Positions 45,358 to 55,300 of a stretch of DNA of 64,000 nucleotides are shown here, piece by piece (the first letter of the stretch is position 1; every line of letters begins with the position of its first letter). Position numbers and translations under genes: made by a program. The DNA lies in the NCBI RefSeq assembly GCF_009363115.1, contig NZ_CP045298.1:4585501-4649500 (forward strand), given 5' to 3'. The notes beneath the pieces were generated by a model. That model did no database searches, was not told where the DNA came from, and saw only the letters and a list, made by a program, of their open reading frames with translations. Origin of the DNA: Paenibacillus brasilensis. GTDB taxonomy: Bacteria > Bacillota > Bacilli > Paenibacillales > Paenibacillaceae.

Positions 45358-46128
45358 GTGACAACGCTGCTGAGTGGTAAGAACATTTTGATTATGGGGG
45401 TGGCTAATAACAGGAGTATTGCCTGGGGGACAGCCCAATCTTTAGCTGCTGAAGGAGCAAGGCTTATTTTTACTTACGAAAATGAGAGGGTTGCAGATCG
45501 CGTGCTAAAGCTCGTTGAAACGATTCCGGGGTCCATTGTCTGTCCTTGTAATGTACAAAGCGATGAAGAATTGGATACACTGGCGGATTTCCTAAAGGAG
45601 AAAGTAGGCGTTCTGCATGGTTATTTTCACAGTGTTGCCTATGCTAAGGCTGAGGATTTGGATGGCTTGTTCGTCGACACTTCTCGCGAGGGATTCGCCA
45701 TTGCTCAAGAAATCAGTGCCTACTCTCTCGCTGCTGTTTCCCAACGAATTTACCCGCTGATGACGGAGGGGGGAAGTATCGTCACCATGACGTATATTGG
45801 CGCAGAACGAGCGATCAAGAATTACAACGTTATGGGTGTGGCGAAGGCTTCACTGGAAGCAAGCATGCGCTATCTATCGAACGATCTGGGTACTTATGGC
45901 ATTCGGGTAAATGCGATTTCGGCGGGTCCCATACGGACTTTGGCCGCCTATGGTATTAAGGATTTTAGCACGATGCTAAAGCATATTGAAGAAACTACGC
46001 CCCTACGCAAGACGGTTGATACGTCCGAAGTTGGAGATACCGCGTTATTCCTATTTTCCCATTTATCGAGAGGCATTACGGGAGAAGTTATCCATGTTGA
46101 TGCAGGATACCATATTACGGGGATGTAA
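45358..46128 (+). CDS. fusG: Enoyl-ACP reductase (FabI type), lipid-tail gene of the fus operon
   Basis: The 256-residue short-chain dehydrogenase starts at GTG 45358 behind AAAGGTGG. It is FabI-like: NAD-binding GVANNRSIAWG, the first active-site Tyr in TMTYIGAERAI, and Y-x6-K in YNVMGVAKASLEASMRYLS. FabI reduces trans-2-enoyl-ACP in the last step of each elongation cycle. As first gene of the operon, followed after 12 bases by the acyl ligase, it should work on the lipopeptide side chain rather than on housekeeping fatty acids. The fus letter follows the order reported for P. polymyxa, from memory. Confidence 0.85.
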   Translation: MTTLLSGKNILIMGVANNRSIAWGTAQSLAAEGARLIFTYENERVADRVLKLVETIPGSIVCPCNVQSDEELDTLADFLKEKVGVLHGYFHSVAYAKAEDLDGLFVDTSREGFAIAQEISAYSLAAVSQRIYPLMTEGGSIVTMTYIGAERAIKNYNVMGVAKASLEASMRYLSNDLGTYGIRVNAISAGPIRTLAAYGIKDFSTMLKHIEETTPLRKTVDTSEVGDTALFLFSHLSRGITGEVIHVDAGYHITGM

Positions 46129-46140
46129 GGAGGGAACGCT

Positions 46141-47601
46141 GTGCTTGTTACGCATACGGATTGCCGTATTATCTCACCTGAAGGGATTATGACAAGGGAG
46201 CGTCTGGAGCGGGATGTTACGATCTTCTCCCGTATGTTGGCTCTCCGAGGAATTCCTGAAGAAGGCAGAGTGATTCTGAAGGCGGCCAATTCTTATTATT
46301 TTGTTGTGTCTCTGTTCTCCCTGTGCAACATTGCTGTTTCGGTGACTGTAGTGGACGAGCAGACTGTGCTCGATGAGGTAGCCCAAATCTATGATGAAGC
46401 GGCTGCCTGCTGCATCCTGACGGATTGCGATCTAGAACTTCCTCATGCGCTCGTTATTCTGATTCAAGATCTAATTCAAGAAGAAGCCGTACACCCGCAT
46501 TGGGTGGGAGAGCCAGAGATTGAAGCCCTCGACTTTAACAAGTGGTGCGAGAGGCCGGATGCCCTCATTCTGTATTCTTCTGGTACGACGGGAAAACCCA
46601 AGGGAATCGTGAAAGCTGGTTCAGCTTTCATGGAGAATATCAGGCACTCTATACACGCCATGAATTACTTACCGTCTGACCATATGCTCCCCGTTGTACC
46701 GTTTTCTCACTTCTATGGTATTTCACTCATCTTCTCCTGGTGGTTAACCTCATGTTCTCTAATTATCTGCAATCCTAAAAACCTCTGGAGCGTCATTGCA
46801 AGTATTACGAAAGACCGGGCGACGGTCGTAGACGCCAACCCCTCTGCTTTTTACACCTTGTTGCGTATGTTAAGCCGAAAACCCGAACAACTGGAAATGG
46901 TCAAGGAATCTCCGGTGCGCATGTGGTGCGTAGGCGGTTCCCCACTTACCCAAGACCTCGAAGAGAAATTTAACAACATATTTGGACAGCCCCTGCTGAA
47001 TGGTTACGGCCTTTCTGAATTGGGCAACGTTACGCTGGGGACGCTGGAGTGTCCGCAAGGCTGTGGCAAACCGTTGCCTGGTGTGGACCTGAAAATACTT
47101 GATGCTGCTGGTAGCCAGCAGGCGGATGGCATCGTAGGCGAAGTGTGGATACGCAGTGCCGGATGTATGGAAGGTTACCTGAATCGTCCAGACCTGACGC
47201 AGTCCGTTCTACAGGACGGCTGGTTCAAGACAGGGGATCTGGGCTATCTGGATGACGAAATGCTGTATGTCATTGGCCGCAGCGGTAAGACGGTCAACCG
47301 GATGGGCTATATGGTATCTCCGGTCTATATCGAGGACCGGATTGGTTCGCTAGGATACCGATCCTGCGTGATCACCCTGGAGGACGAGGCTAAAGGAACA
47401 TTGCTTATCGCATACATCGAAGGCGAATCCTCGCAGGCCTTGTCTGTACTCCGCAAAGAAATGAATCGGGTACTTCCCTCATACATGTTTCCCGATCTGT
47501 TGCTTCCGCTTGCCCATTTTCCATTAAATCGGAATGGAAAAGTAAACCGGCTGGAAATGGAGCGCATTGCCCTGGAGAAAGTTGCTTCTCGCAAAGTGTA
47601 A
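46141..47601 (+). CDS. fusF: Acyl-AMP/CoA ligase of the fus operon
   Basis: The 486-residue ANL-superfamily adenylating enzyme starts at GTG 46141 behind AGGAGGG. Core motifs are LYSSGTTGKPKG (A3), NGYGLSELGNVTL (A5), KTGDLGYLDDE (A7) and the C-terminal catalytic Lys region RNGKVNRLEM (A10). It should activate a carboxylic acid as acyl-adenylate, either the starter unit or the finished fatty acid, and hand it to CoA or a carrier protein. No carrier-protein gene is seen in the operon. Confidence 0.87.
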   Translation: MLVTHTDCRIISPEGIMTRERLERDVTIFSRMLALRGIPEEGRVILKAANSYYFVVSLFSLCNIAVSVTVVDEQTVLDEVAQIYDEAAACCILTDCDLELPHALVILIQDLIQEEAVHPHWVGEPEIEALDFNKWCERPDALILYSSGTTGKPKGIVKAGSAFMENIRHSIHAMNYLPSDHMLPVVPFSHFYGISLIFSWWLTSCSLIICNPKNLWSVIASITKDRATVVDANPSAFYTLLRMLSRKPEQLEMVKESPVRMWCVGGSPLTQDLEEKFNNIFGQPLLNGYGLSELGNVTLGTLECPQGCGKPLPGVDLKILDAAGSQQADGIVGEVWIRSAGCMEGYLNRPDLTQSVLQDGWFKTGDLGYLDDEMLYVIGRSGKTVNRMGYMVSPVYIEDRIGSLGYRSCVITLEDEAKGTLLIAYIEGESSQALSVLRKEMNRVLPSYMFPDLLLPLAHFPLNRNGKVNRLEMERIALEKVASRKV

Positions 47602-47646
47602 CAAGATATTTACCAAAAACCGCATAAAGGAAAGGGAGGATGTATC

Positions 47647-48870
47647 ATGAGTATGAATCCGGAACTGGAAAAAAATACGCTTTTTTTGGAAAGGCATGAG
47701 GCAATTCTGAAGTGCCTTAATTATTTGATGGAGTATCGGCAGGAAGTGATGGATATTCTCACGCAATTTTCATCCTATCGGGCCGCCGATGCAGAAATTG
47801 ATTCCACGATCCTCACACTCCAAGGTGCTTTGCAAGAAGTGCAGACCTATCAGCCAAGCTGGCAACGATCTATGGCTGTATTCATGCCTTCCAACGTCGT
47901 TTTGTACTCCTATGCATTATACCTTTTGCTTCCGTCTCTGTACGTTGAAAAGATAGACTTTCGCCCTTCTTCTCACGTAAACGAGTACGTTAATATGCTG
48001 CATGAGAAGCTTCATGCTGTACATGGATTACCCATCTGTATTCGTAAAGTTAGCCAGAAGGAGTTCTTGGAGAATTCAGTTATGCCAGCTGATATTGTGG
48101 TGTTCACTGGGAGCTATACCAATGCGGAGAAGATCAAAAAACAAATCCGAAAAGAGCAACTCTACATTTTCTACGGACAAGGGATAAATCCTTTCATTAT
48201 CGGACCCGATGCCGATCTGGAATTGGCGGTTACCGATGTGACTCGAATGAGATTGTACAACTCCGGACAGGATTGCCTGGGACCTGACATCATTCTGGTG
48301 CATCAGGATGTGAGGGAGAGCTTTAAAAACCTGCTGATTGAGCGGCTTGACCAACTCGTGTTTGGAGCCAACAATGATCCGAACGCGAACTATTCCCCTA
48401 TTTTCTATAAAGACACGCTGTATTCGGTTTCTGAATATTTTAATACAAATGATAAGTTTATTATTTATGGCGGTGGCATCGATTTCCGTACGAAAAAGAT
48501 GGAGCCGACGATTGTATATAGCGAACTAGATCAGGATTTGGAGATTATCGAGTATTTTTCACCAGTCTTCAACGTGGTTAGCTACCGAGACGACGAGCAA
48601 CTGATCAAGCGTATTTCCTCCAGTTATTTCAGTGAACGTGCGATGGGCTGCAGCTTATACGGATCTAATCACCTGGCGGACGTCCTGCGAAAGAAGCACA
48701 CGCTGACCATTAATGAGACGCTTGAGGATGTGGATCAGGGCAATAAGCCCTTTGGTGGCTATGGCACGATGTCGAACTATATTTTTTACGATTTTAAGCT
48801 CGTTTCGAAGCCCATTTTGATTTCAGAAATTGTCGCAGAATATTTGTCGGAAAAGAGGAGTTTGGTATGA
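47647..48870 (+). CDS. fusE: Aldehyde-dehydrogenase-fold protein of the fus operon
   Basis: The 407-residue protein starts at ATG 47647 behind GGGAGG. It is shorter than standard aldehyde dehydrogenases (about 480) but keeps the catalytic-cysteine region NSGQDCLGPD (Cys near residue 214) and the terminal NKPFGGYGTMSNYIFYD. The nucleotide-binding region MPSNVVLYSYALYLLLPSLYVEKIDFRPS resembles acyl-CoA reductases (LuxC/ALDH). It probably oxidises an aldehyde to an acid, or the reverse, when the omega-functional starter of the lipid is made. Its stop overlaps the start of fusD (ATGA). Confidence 0.8.
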   Translation: MSMNPELEKNTLFLERHEAILKCLNYLMEYRQEVMDILTQFSSYRAADAEIDSTILTLQGALQEVQTYQPSWQRSMAVFMPSNVVLYSYALYLLLPSLYVEKIDFRPSSHVNEYVNMLHEKLHAVHGLPICIRKVSQKEFLENSVMPADIVVFTGSYTNAEKIKKQIRKEQLYIFYGQGINPFIIGPDADLELAVTDVTRMRLYNSGQDCLGPDIILVHQDVRESFKNLLIERLDQLVFGANNDPNANYSPIFYKDTLYSVSEYFNTNDKFIIYGGGIDFRTKKMEPTIVYSELDQDLEIIEYFSPVFNVVSYRDDEQLIKRISSSYFSERAMGCSLYGSNHLADVLRKKHTLTINETLEDVDQGNKPFGGYGTMSNYIFYDFKLVSKPILISEIVAEYLSEKRSLV

Positions 48871-50567
48871 CTGCGAGCTTACTCCCCTGGGATGCCATCA
48901 TTGGCTACTTAAAATCGGCTGGGGTTCGGCATCTCTTTGGATTACCAAGTGATGATCTCAAAATCGTATCGTCACTCCCCTCGTCGGGTATGGATTTTAT
49001 TCTGTGCAAAGATCAACGTAATGCTGTGTTCATGGCAGCAGGCTATGCGCTCACAACCAACCAGATGTCTGTATGTGTTGTGGGTAAAGGCCCTGCGCTC
49101 AGTAATACACTCACGGGGCTGCTGGAAGCGAAGAACCTTGGTGCTCCGCTTTTACTTTTGGCGCTTGGCACCGGAGGAGACAAGCTGGGTACCCGATCCT
49201 TTCAGGAGGCAGATCAAATCTTACTCGTGAAGCCGCTCGTAAAATGGGCTTACCGTGTCGAGCATGTGGATCGGCTTGTATGGGCGATGGAGCGAGCGGC
49301 TTTTTTGGCCATCAATGGGGCCCCAGGTCCTGTCTATATTGAACTACCCGAAAACCTGATGGACCAGCCTGTGCCGACAGAGCTTCAGTTTATTCCGCCA
49401 GAAAAGCTTTCGTGCTCTCCGTCTCTTCGGGAGCTGGATGCGGCATGGGAGATTATCAAGACTGCTCGCAGGCCTGTCATTTTGGTCGGAGGCGGGATGA
49501 AGTCAGTTAAAAATGATGTAATTGAGATATTCGCTAATCTGCGAGGAGCAGCCTTGTTCGCAACCGCCTCGGGACGGAGTGCAATTGATGAAGACGATGA
49601 ACTCTTCTGTGGTGTTGCCGGGCTCTATACGGATCTCAGTCTGAGACAAATCTGGAAGGAATCTGATGTGGTGATTGCGCTGGGCAGCCGATTGGAAGAA
49701 ACGGCTACGTTTGAGTGGGATATTTTTCTAGAGGATACACCCTTAATTCAAGTCAATGTCGAGCTGGAGGATTTTGCACACGAATACCGGGGCGTCAAAG
49801 TGCTTGGAGATGGATATGCAGCATTAGAGCAGTGGGTTCAACGGTACAGACATAAACCTGATGGAGTGTGGCTTGAAACGATCAGAAGGTGTAAGCAGAA
49901 GGCATTCTCTAATAGAGCCATTTATATGGAGGAACTGAAAAAGGCTCCTGGAATTCACGTTCCAGAGCTGCTGGAGATCATTCAGACAGAATTTCCAGAA
50001 AAAATGGTGCTTGTTCAGGAAAATGGATTACAGGATATGTGGTCTTACTTTTATCCATATTTTTGCTTCATGCAAGGTTCTCTTTCAATTGTTCCCAGTG
50101 ACCAAACGAGCCTTGGATTCGGTGCGGCTGCTGCTCTGGGGGCAAGTGTGGCAACAGAACGTCCAGTAGTGGCACTGGTAGGGGACGGTGCGTTCAATCT
50201 CTTCTATTCGGATTTTATGACGGCGGTGCAGTATCAAATACCGTTAATCTATATCGTACTCAATAATGGCGGCTACGGTTGGCTGCAAAATCAGATGAAT
50301 TATAAGCATCTTTCGGATCAATCCTTGCCATTTGTCTCCGAGGAGGCCAAGGCAGGAATCCAAATTCCACAGTATGAGTTTGTGGAAAGTCTTGCGATCC
50401 GGAGCAAGGGGGAGGCCCGGGAACAGCTTCAGCTTGCTTGGCAAAAGTATCAGGAGAACAAGCTTGTGGTCGTCGAGGTATATGCTGATCTTGCTGATGT
50501 GCATGAGAAAATCAGTCATGTGTATGGCGACTTTCCTCTCTACGAGCAACAGGCTTCCAAGAATTAA
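48867..50567 (+). CDS. fusD: ThDP-dependent enzyme, acetolactate-synthase-like
   Basis: The 566-residue protein has the three-domain ThDP-enzyme fold: an N-terminal PYR domain (FGLPSDDLKIV), a central domain, and the PP domain with the ThDP motif GDGAFNLFYSDF through LNNGGYG. The catalytic glutamate of the family (usually in RHEQxA) appears as Asp in FILCKDQRNAVFMAAGYA. This is unusual, because that residue normally activates the cofactor. Start ATG 48867 is coupled to fusE. In the cluster it presumably works with the ALDH to make the unusual starter unit of the lipid; the reaction is unproven. Confidence 0.85.
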   Translation: MTASLLPWDAIIGYLKSAGVRHLFGLPSDDLKIVSSLPSSGMDFILCKDQRNAVFMAAGYALTTNQMSVCVVGKGPALSNTLTGLLEAKNLGAPLLLLALGTGGDKLGTRSFQEADQILLVKPLVKWAYRVEHVDRLVWAMERAAFLAINGAPGPVYIELPENLMDQPVPTELQFIPPEKLSCSPSLRELDAAWEIIKTARRPVILVGGGMKSVKNDVIEIFANLRGAALFATASGRSAIDEDDELFCGVAGLYTDLSLRQIWKESDVVIALGSRLEETATFEWDIFLEDTPLIQVNVELEDFAHEYRGVKVLGDGYAALEQWVQRYRHKPDGVWLETIRRCKQKAFSNRAIYMEELKKAPGIHVPELLEIIQTEFPEKMVLVQENGLQDMWSYFYPYFCFMQGSLSIVPSDQTSLGFGAAAALGASVATERPVVALVGDGAFNLFYSDFMTAVQYQIPLIYIVLNNGGYGWLQNQMNYKHLSDQSLPFVSEEAKAGIQIPQYEFVESLAIRSKGEAREQLQLAWQKYQENKLVVVEVYADLADVHEKISHVYGDFPLYEQQASKN

Positions 50568-50590
50568 TTTCAGCGAAGGACGTGGGTACA

Positions 50591-51832
50591 GTGAGAAGAC
50601 GTGTTGTAGTGACAGGACAGGGAGTCGTAACGCCGGTCGGGCTTAATCTTCCAGATTTCTGGAATTCACTGTTGGAAGGAAAGAGCGGAATCGGACCTGT
50701 CACTGCTTTTGATACAGCGGACATTCCGACAAAAATTGGTGCACATGTTACGGGCTTTGATCCGTTGCAATATATGAGCAAGAAGGAAGCTAATAAAGTA
50801 GCACAGTTCACCCAATTTGCCTTGGCGGCTGCCCGTCAGGCAGTCGAGCAATCTAAATTAGTGATTGACGAGCGGAATGCAAGCCGCGTGGGGGTTATTG
50901 TCGGCTCTGGAGCAGGCGGCCTCGACGTCATAGAGGAGAACTATGGGAAATTAACAAAGCTTGGTCCCAAAAGGGTTTCTCCTTATTTTGTTTCCTCGAT
51001 GATGATTAATTCTGCGCCTGGTGAAATCTCCATTGCTATCGGAGCCAAGGGACCTTCGTTTGCCGTGGTTACGGCTTGTGCTACTGGAAGTAATGCCATC
51101 GGTGAAGCATTACGTACGATCCAGTACGGCACGGCTGATGTCGTGGTCGCTGGAGGAGCAGAAGCGAATTTCAGTCAGCTTGATTTAGCATCCTTTGCGA
51201 ATATCCATGCGCTCTCCAGATGCAATGAAGAGCCGCAGAAGGCCAGTCGTCCGTTTGATGTGGACCGCGACGGATTCGTCATCGGCGGAGGAGCAGGGGT
51301 GTTGGTGCTGGAGGAGCTAGAGCATGCCTTGAACCGCGGAGCCACGATTTTGGCCGAGGTTGCGGGTTATGGATGCACGACCGATGCGTACCATATCACG
51401 GCTCCTGATCCCTCGGGCTCCGGTCCGGCGGAAGCGATCAGCATCGCTCTGCAGGATGGCGGTTTGACACCGCAGGAAATCGACTATGTCAATGCCCATG
51501 GTACGAGTACGCCGTTTAACGACCGTATGGAGATCAATGCGATTCAGAGCGTATTCGGAGCGCATGCTCCCCGTTTGGCGATATCATCTATTAAATCGAT
51601 GACAGGCCATTTAATGGGCGGAGCAGGGGCAGTTGAATTAATCGCCACTGTACAGAGCTTGCTCCACAACAAGGTACCACCGACACTCAATTGCGACAAC
51701 CCTGAAGCCCCTGAACTGAATTTTGTACCGCACGTATATCAGGAACGCGAGGTCCATGCGGCGATTAGTAATTCCTTTGGTTTCGGGGGGCACAATGTCT
51801 GTCTTGCTGTTCGCAAGTGGGAGGGGGTATAG
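50591..51832 (+). CDS. fusC: Beta-ketoacyl-ACP synthase II (FabF type)
   Basis: The 413-residue condensing enzyme starts at GTG 50591 (AAGGA 11 bases upstream; an in-frame GTG at 50582 is too close). The Cys-His-His triad is present: Cys in VTACATGSNAIGEA, His in NAHGTSTPFND and His in KSMTGHLMGGAGAVE. It extends the growing acyl chain with malonyl-ACP. No KS III (FabH) is in the cluster, so how the starter is loaded is open. The next gene, a FabZ-like dehydratase, starts four bases after the stop. Confidence 0.93.
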   Translation: MRRRVVVTGQGVVTPVGLNLPDFWNSLLEGKSGIGPVTAFDTADIPTKIGAHVTGFDPLQYMSKKEANKVAQFTQFALAAARQAVEQSKLVIDERNASRVGVIVGSGAGGLDVIEENYGKLTKLGPKRVSPYFVSSMMINSAPGEISIAIGAKGPSFAVVTACATGSNAIGEALRTIQYGTADVVVAGGAEANFSQLDLASFANIHALSRCNEEPQKASRPFDVDRDGFVIGGGAGVLVLEELEHALNRGATILAEVAGYGCTTDAYHITAPDPSGSGPAEAISIALQDGGLTPQEIDYVNAHGTSTPFNDRMEINAIQSVFGAHAPRLAISSIKSMTGHLMGGAGAVELIATVQSLLHNKVPPTLNCDNPEAPELNFVPHVYQEREVHAAISNSFGFGGHNVCLAVRKWEGV

Positions 51833-51835
51833 CCT

Positions 51836-52243
51836 GTGAGCGAAGAGCTAATCCATATCCCGGATGTGCTTCCGCACAGGTATCCGTTTCTTCTGCTGGA
51901 TGGCGTGACTGGATACGAAACGTCGCAATGGGCGAAGGGGTACAAGTTTGTTACCTGGAGTGAATGGTTTATTACAGAGGCTAGTCCATACATGCCTCCT
52001 ATGTTGATCGTGGAGTCGCTCGCACAATTGGCGGCATTCGCTGCGATTGATAAAAAAGGTATTGCATACCTGACCAACCTCAATGGAATTCGATTCCACA
52101 GCTTGGCAAAGCCAGGGGACCGAATTGATCTTTATTTTGAAGTGATCAAGCGTCGGCGGGGTTATGTACTCGGAAGTGGTCGGGCTTCCGTAGGCGATCG
52201 ATTGGTGGCTGAGGCGGAAGAAATTGTTTCACTTGGTCAATGA
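51836..52243 (+). CDS. fusB: 3-hydroxyacyl-ACP dehydratase (FabZ type)
   Basis: The 135-residue hotdog-fold protein starts at GTG 51836; its ribosome site GGGAGGGGG lies inside the end of fusC. The catalytic His is in LPHRYPFLLLDGV and the Glu in MPPMLIVESLAQLAAFA. It dehydrates 3-hydroxyacyl-ACP in each elongation cycle. Since the final lipid keeps a 3-hydroxyl, the last cycle must escape it. It precedes the NRPS gene by 93 bases containing a hairpin. Confidence 0.88.
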   Translation: MSEELIHIPDVLPHRYPFLLLDGVTGYETSQWAKGYKFVTWSEWFITEASPYMPPMLIVESLAQLAAFAAIDKKGIAYLTNLNGIRFHSLAKPGDRIDLYFEVIKRRRGYVLGSGRASVGDRLVAEAEEIVSLGQ

Positions 52244-52276
52244 CGGGGTGGAAGCGCACGTTGAACTGTCCTTTTG

Positions 52277-52306
52277 TCCTCCTGACTGCCAGTAGCAGCG
52301 GGAGGA
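52277..52306 (+). other. Intercistronic hairpin between fusB and fusA
   Basis: TCCTCC (52277-52282) pairs with GGAGGA (52301-52306), and CTGC (52286-52289) with GCAG (52295-52298). There is no T-run, so it is not a terminator. It may stabilise or process the mRNA before the NRPS gene. Confidence 0.5.
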
Positions 52307-52336
52307 TATTCACATCACGGAATAGGAGTGAATGAG

Positions 52337-55300
52337 ATGAATGACATGCAGTTATATGATTTAACAAATGCGCAGAAGCGTATATGGTATACCGAATTAC
52401 TCTACCCAGGTACGTCAGTGTCACAGCTTTCCGGTACAGCTAAGATGAAGGGTCATATAAATATCGCTGCCTTCATGCAGTCCAATAATTTGATTATCAA
52501 ACAGTATGATGCGTTCCGCATTCGTATTACCTCAGTGGATGGAGTGCCTCAGCAGTATGTCGTTCCTTATGAAGAGAGACAGTTTGAGTACCTGGATCTT
52601 ACCCACTATGAAAGTATCTCTGAGGTGGAAGCCTTACTTGAGCAACACAAAAGCAAACCCTTGCCACTGCTGGATTCTGAACTCTTCCAGTTTTTAATTG
52701 TGAAGATTAGCGAGGATGAGTATTGGATTAACACCAAGATGCACCATATTATTTCTGACGGGATCTCAATGGTGGTCTATGGCAATCAGCTAACAGCGTT
52801 TTACATGGATTTAATTCAAGGAAATGAACCGAAGCTGAACGACGATTGCTCTTATATTCAATATATTGCAGAAGAGAACGCATACGAGCTTTCGGACAGA
52901 TACCAAAAGGATAAGGCATACTGGCTGGATAAATTTTCTGATTTGCCTGAACTTACGGGTTGGAAGTCATATAATCCGTTATCTCTGAGTACCCACGCCG
53001 TTCGGGAGCATTTTACCGTGCCAGAGGTGCTATATCACGAGCTACAGGCATTTTGCCAACAGAACAGGATTTCTCTGTTCCAGTTCCTCATGGGTGCGAT
53101 GTATATCTACATACACAAAGTGACGAATCAGCCGGATGTGGTGATTGGTACTTCGCTCGCTAACCGGGGGAACAAAAAAGAGAAGCAAAAGATAGGTATG
53201 TTCGTCAGCACGGTTGCAGCCAGAGCATACGTCGAAAAGGATATGGATGTGTTGAGCTTCCTGCAGGATGTAGCCAGGGATCAGATGTCGGTCCTGCGGC
53301 ATCAGAAGTATCCATATAATCACTTAATTCAGGATCTTAGAGAAATGCATGGTAACAAGGATATTCAGCGGCTTTTTGGCGTTTCAATGGAATACCGCCT
53401 TATCAATTGGGTTGATTTGGATGACGTGTGCATTTTGATGGATTATGATTTCTGCGACGACGAAGTGAACGATTTCGTGCTTCATATCGTGGAGATCCTG
53501 GATGAAGGCGAGCTGGTACTGGATGTCGTTTATCGGACGAAGCTGTTTGAACCCAGTGAAGTAAAGGACATGGTTTCCCAGTTGCTTACGATCGCCGAGC
53601 AGATCATTCATGCACCGCAGCTTTCCATTGCAGAGGTACACTTATTGGGTGAAGCAGAAGAGCAATCCATTTTGGCTCTTTCGGAAGGCGTTGCAGTCGA
53701 TTATCCGCGTGAGAAGACAATCCATGGCTTATTCGAAGAACAAGCTGAGCGCACGCCAGATCACATAGCCGTTCAGATGGACGAGCAGAGCATTACATAC
53801 CTAGCTCTAAACGAGCAGGCTAACCAGCTCGCGAGATATTTGCGCACCGAAGGCGTTGGTGCAGATGTACTCGTCGGGATTATGGCTGATCGTTCCTTGG
53901 AGATGGTCGTCGGCATGCTGGCGGTTTTGAAGGCGGGAGGAGCCTATGTGCCCATTGATCCCGATTATCCCGAAGAACGTATCCATTATATGCTGGAGGA
54001 TTCGGGAGTCCATCTGTTGCTCACCCAAAGCCATCTATGGGAGTGCACCACATTTGGCGGAAAGCTTGTGAATCTGGACGAAGTTGCATCGTATAAAGGG
54101 GACACTTCAAATCTGGAGAGCATTTCGGGGGCGAGCAATCTTGCCTACGTCATCTATACATCGGGTACGACAGGCAAGCCAAAGGGAACGCTGATCGAGC
54201 ACAAAAATGTAGTTTGCCTGCTCTTTAATGATAAAAATATGTTTGATTTCGGTCCTCAGGATACGTGGACCCTGTTCCATTCATTCTGCTTTGACTTCTC
54301 CGTATGGGAAATGTACGGGGCATTGCTGAATGGAGGACGTCTGGTCATCGTTCCATCGCTTACCGCGAAGAGTCCAGATCGTTTCTTGCAATTGCTTAAG
54401 GACCAGAAGGTCACCGTTTTGAACCAGACGCCGACATATTTCTATCAGTTACTACAGGAAGAGCTTGGTCATCATGCGGCAGAACTGAGTCTCCGTATGA
54501 TTATCTTCGGTGGCGAGGCATTAAGCCCGGCCTTGCTCAAGGACTGGAGAACGAAGTACCCGCAAGTGCAGCTCATCAACATGTACGGCATTACCGAAAC
54601 AACCGTGCATGTAACATACAAAGAAATTACGGATCTGGAAATTGAACAGGGCCGCAGCAATATCGGTACCACGATTCCGACGCTGCGTGCATACATTCTG
54701 GATGAACAACGCCGTCCACAGCCGATTGGCATTCCAGGTGAACTCTACGTGGCGGGCGAAGGCCTGGCACGCGGCTACCTGAACCGACCGGAATTGACGG
54801 AAGAGAAGTTTGTCGCTCATCCGTTTGAAGAAGGCGAGCGTATGTACCGCTCGGGTGACCTGGCACGCTGGCTGCCGGATGGCAGCATGGAGTATTTGGG
54901 ACGGATTGACCACCAGGTTAAAATCCGGGGTTACCGCATCGAGCTGGGCGAAGTGGAAGCGAAGTTGCTCCATGCTCCGTCTGTAAGGGAGGCTGTAGTG
55001 CTCGCTCAGGAGGATGGAAGTGGACAAAAGGTGCTTGTCGGCTATTTTACAGCCGATCAGATGCTGACGGTAGGCGAATTGAGACAAGCCTTGGCGGCAG
55101 AGCTGCCAGCTTATATGATTCCGTCTTACTTTATGCAATTGGAACAGATGCCTTTGACGCCAAATGGCAAGCTGGATCGCAAAGCACTTCCGGCTCCGGA
55201 AGCCAATGTGCAGACTGGAGCAGTTTATGAACCGCCAAGGACGAAGGCTGAGGAAGCCTTGGTGTCCGTATGGCAAGGGGTGCTGGGAGCACAGCAGGTC

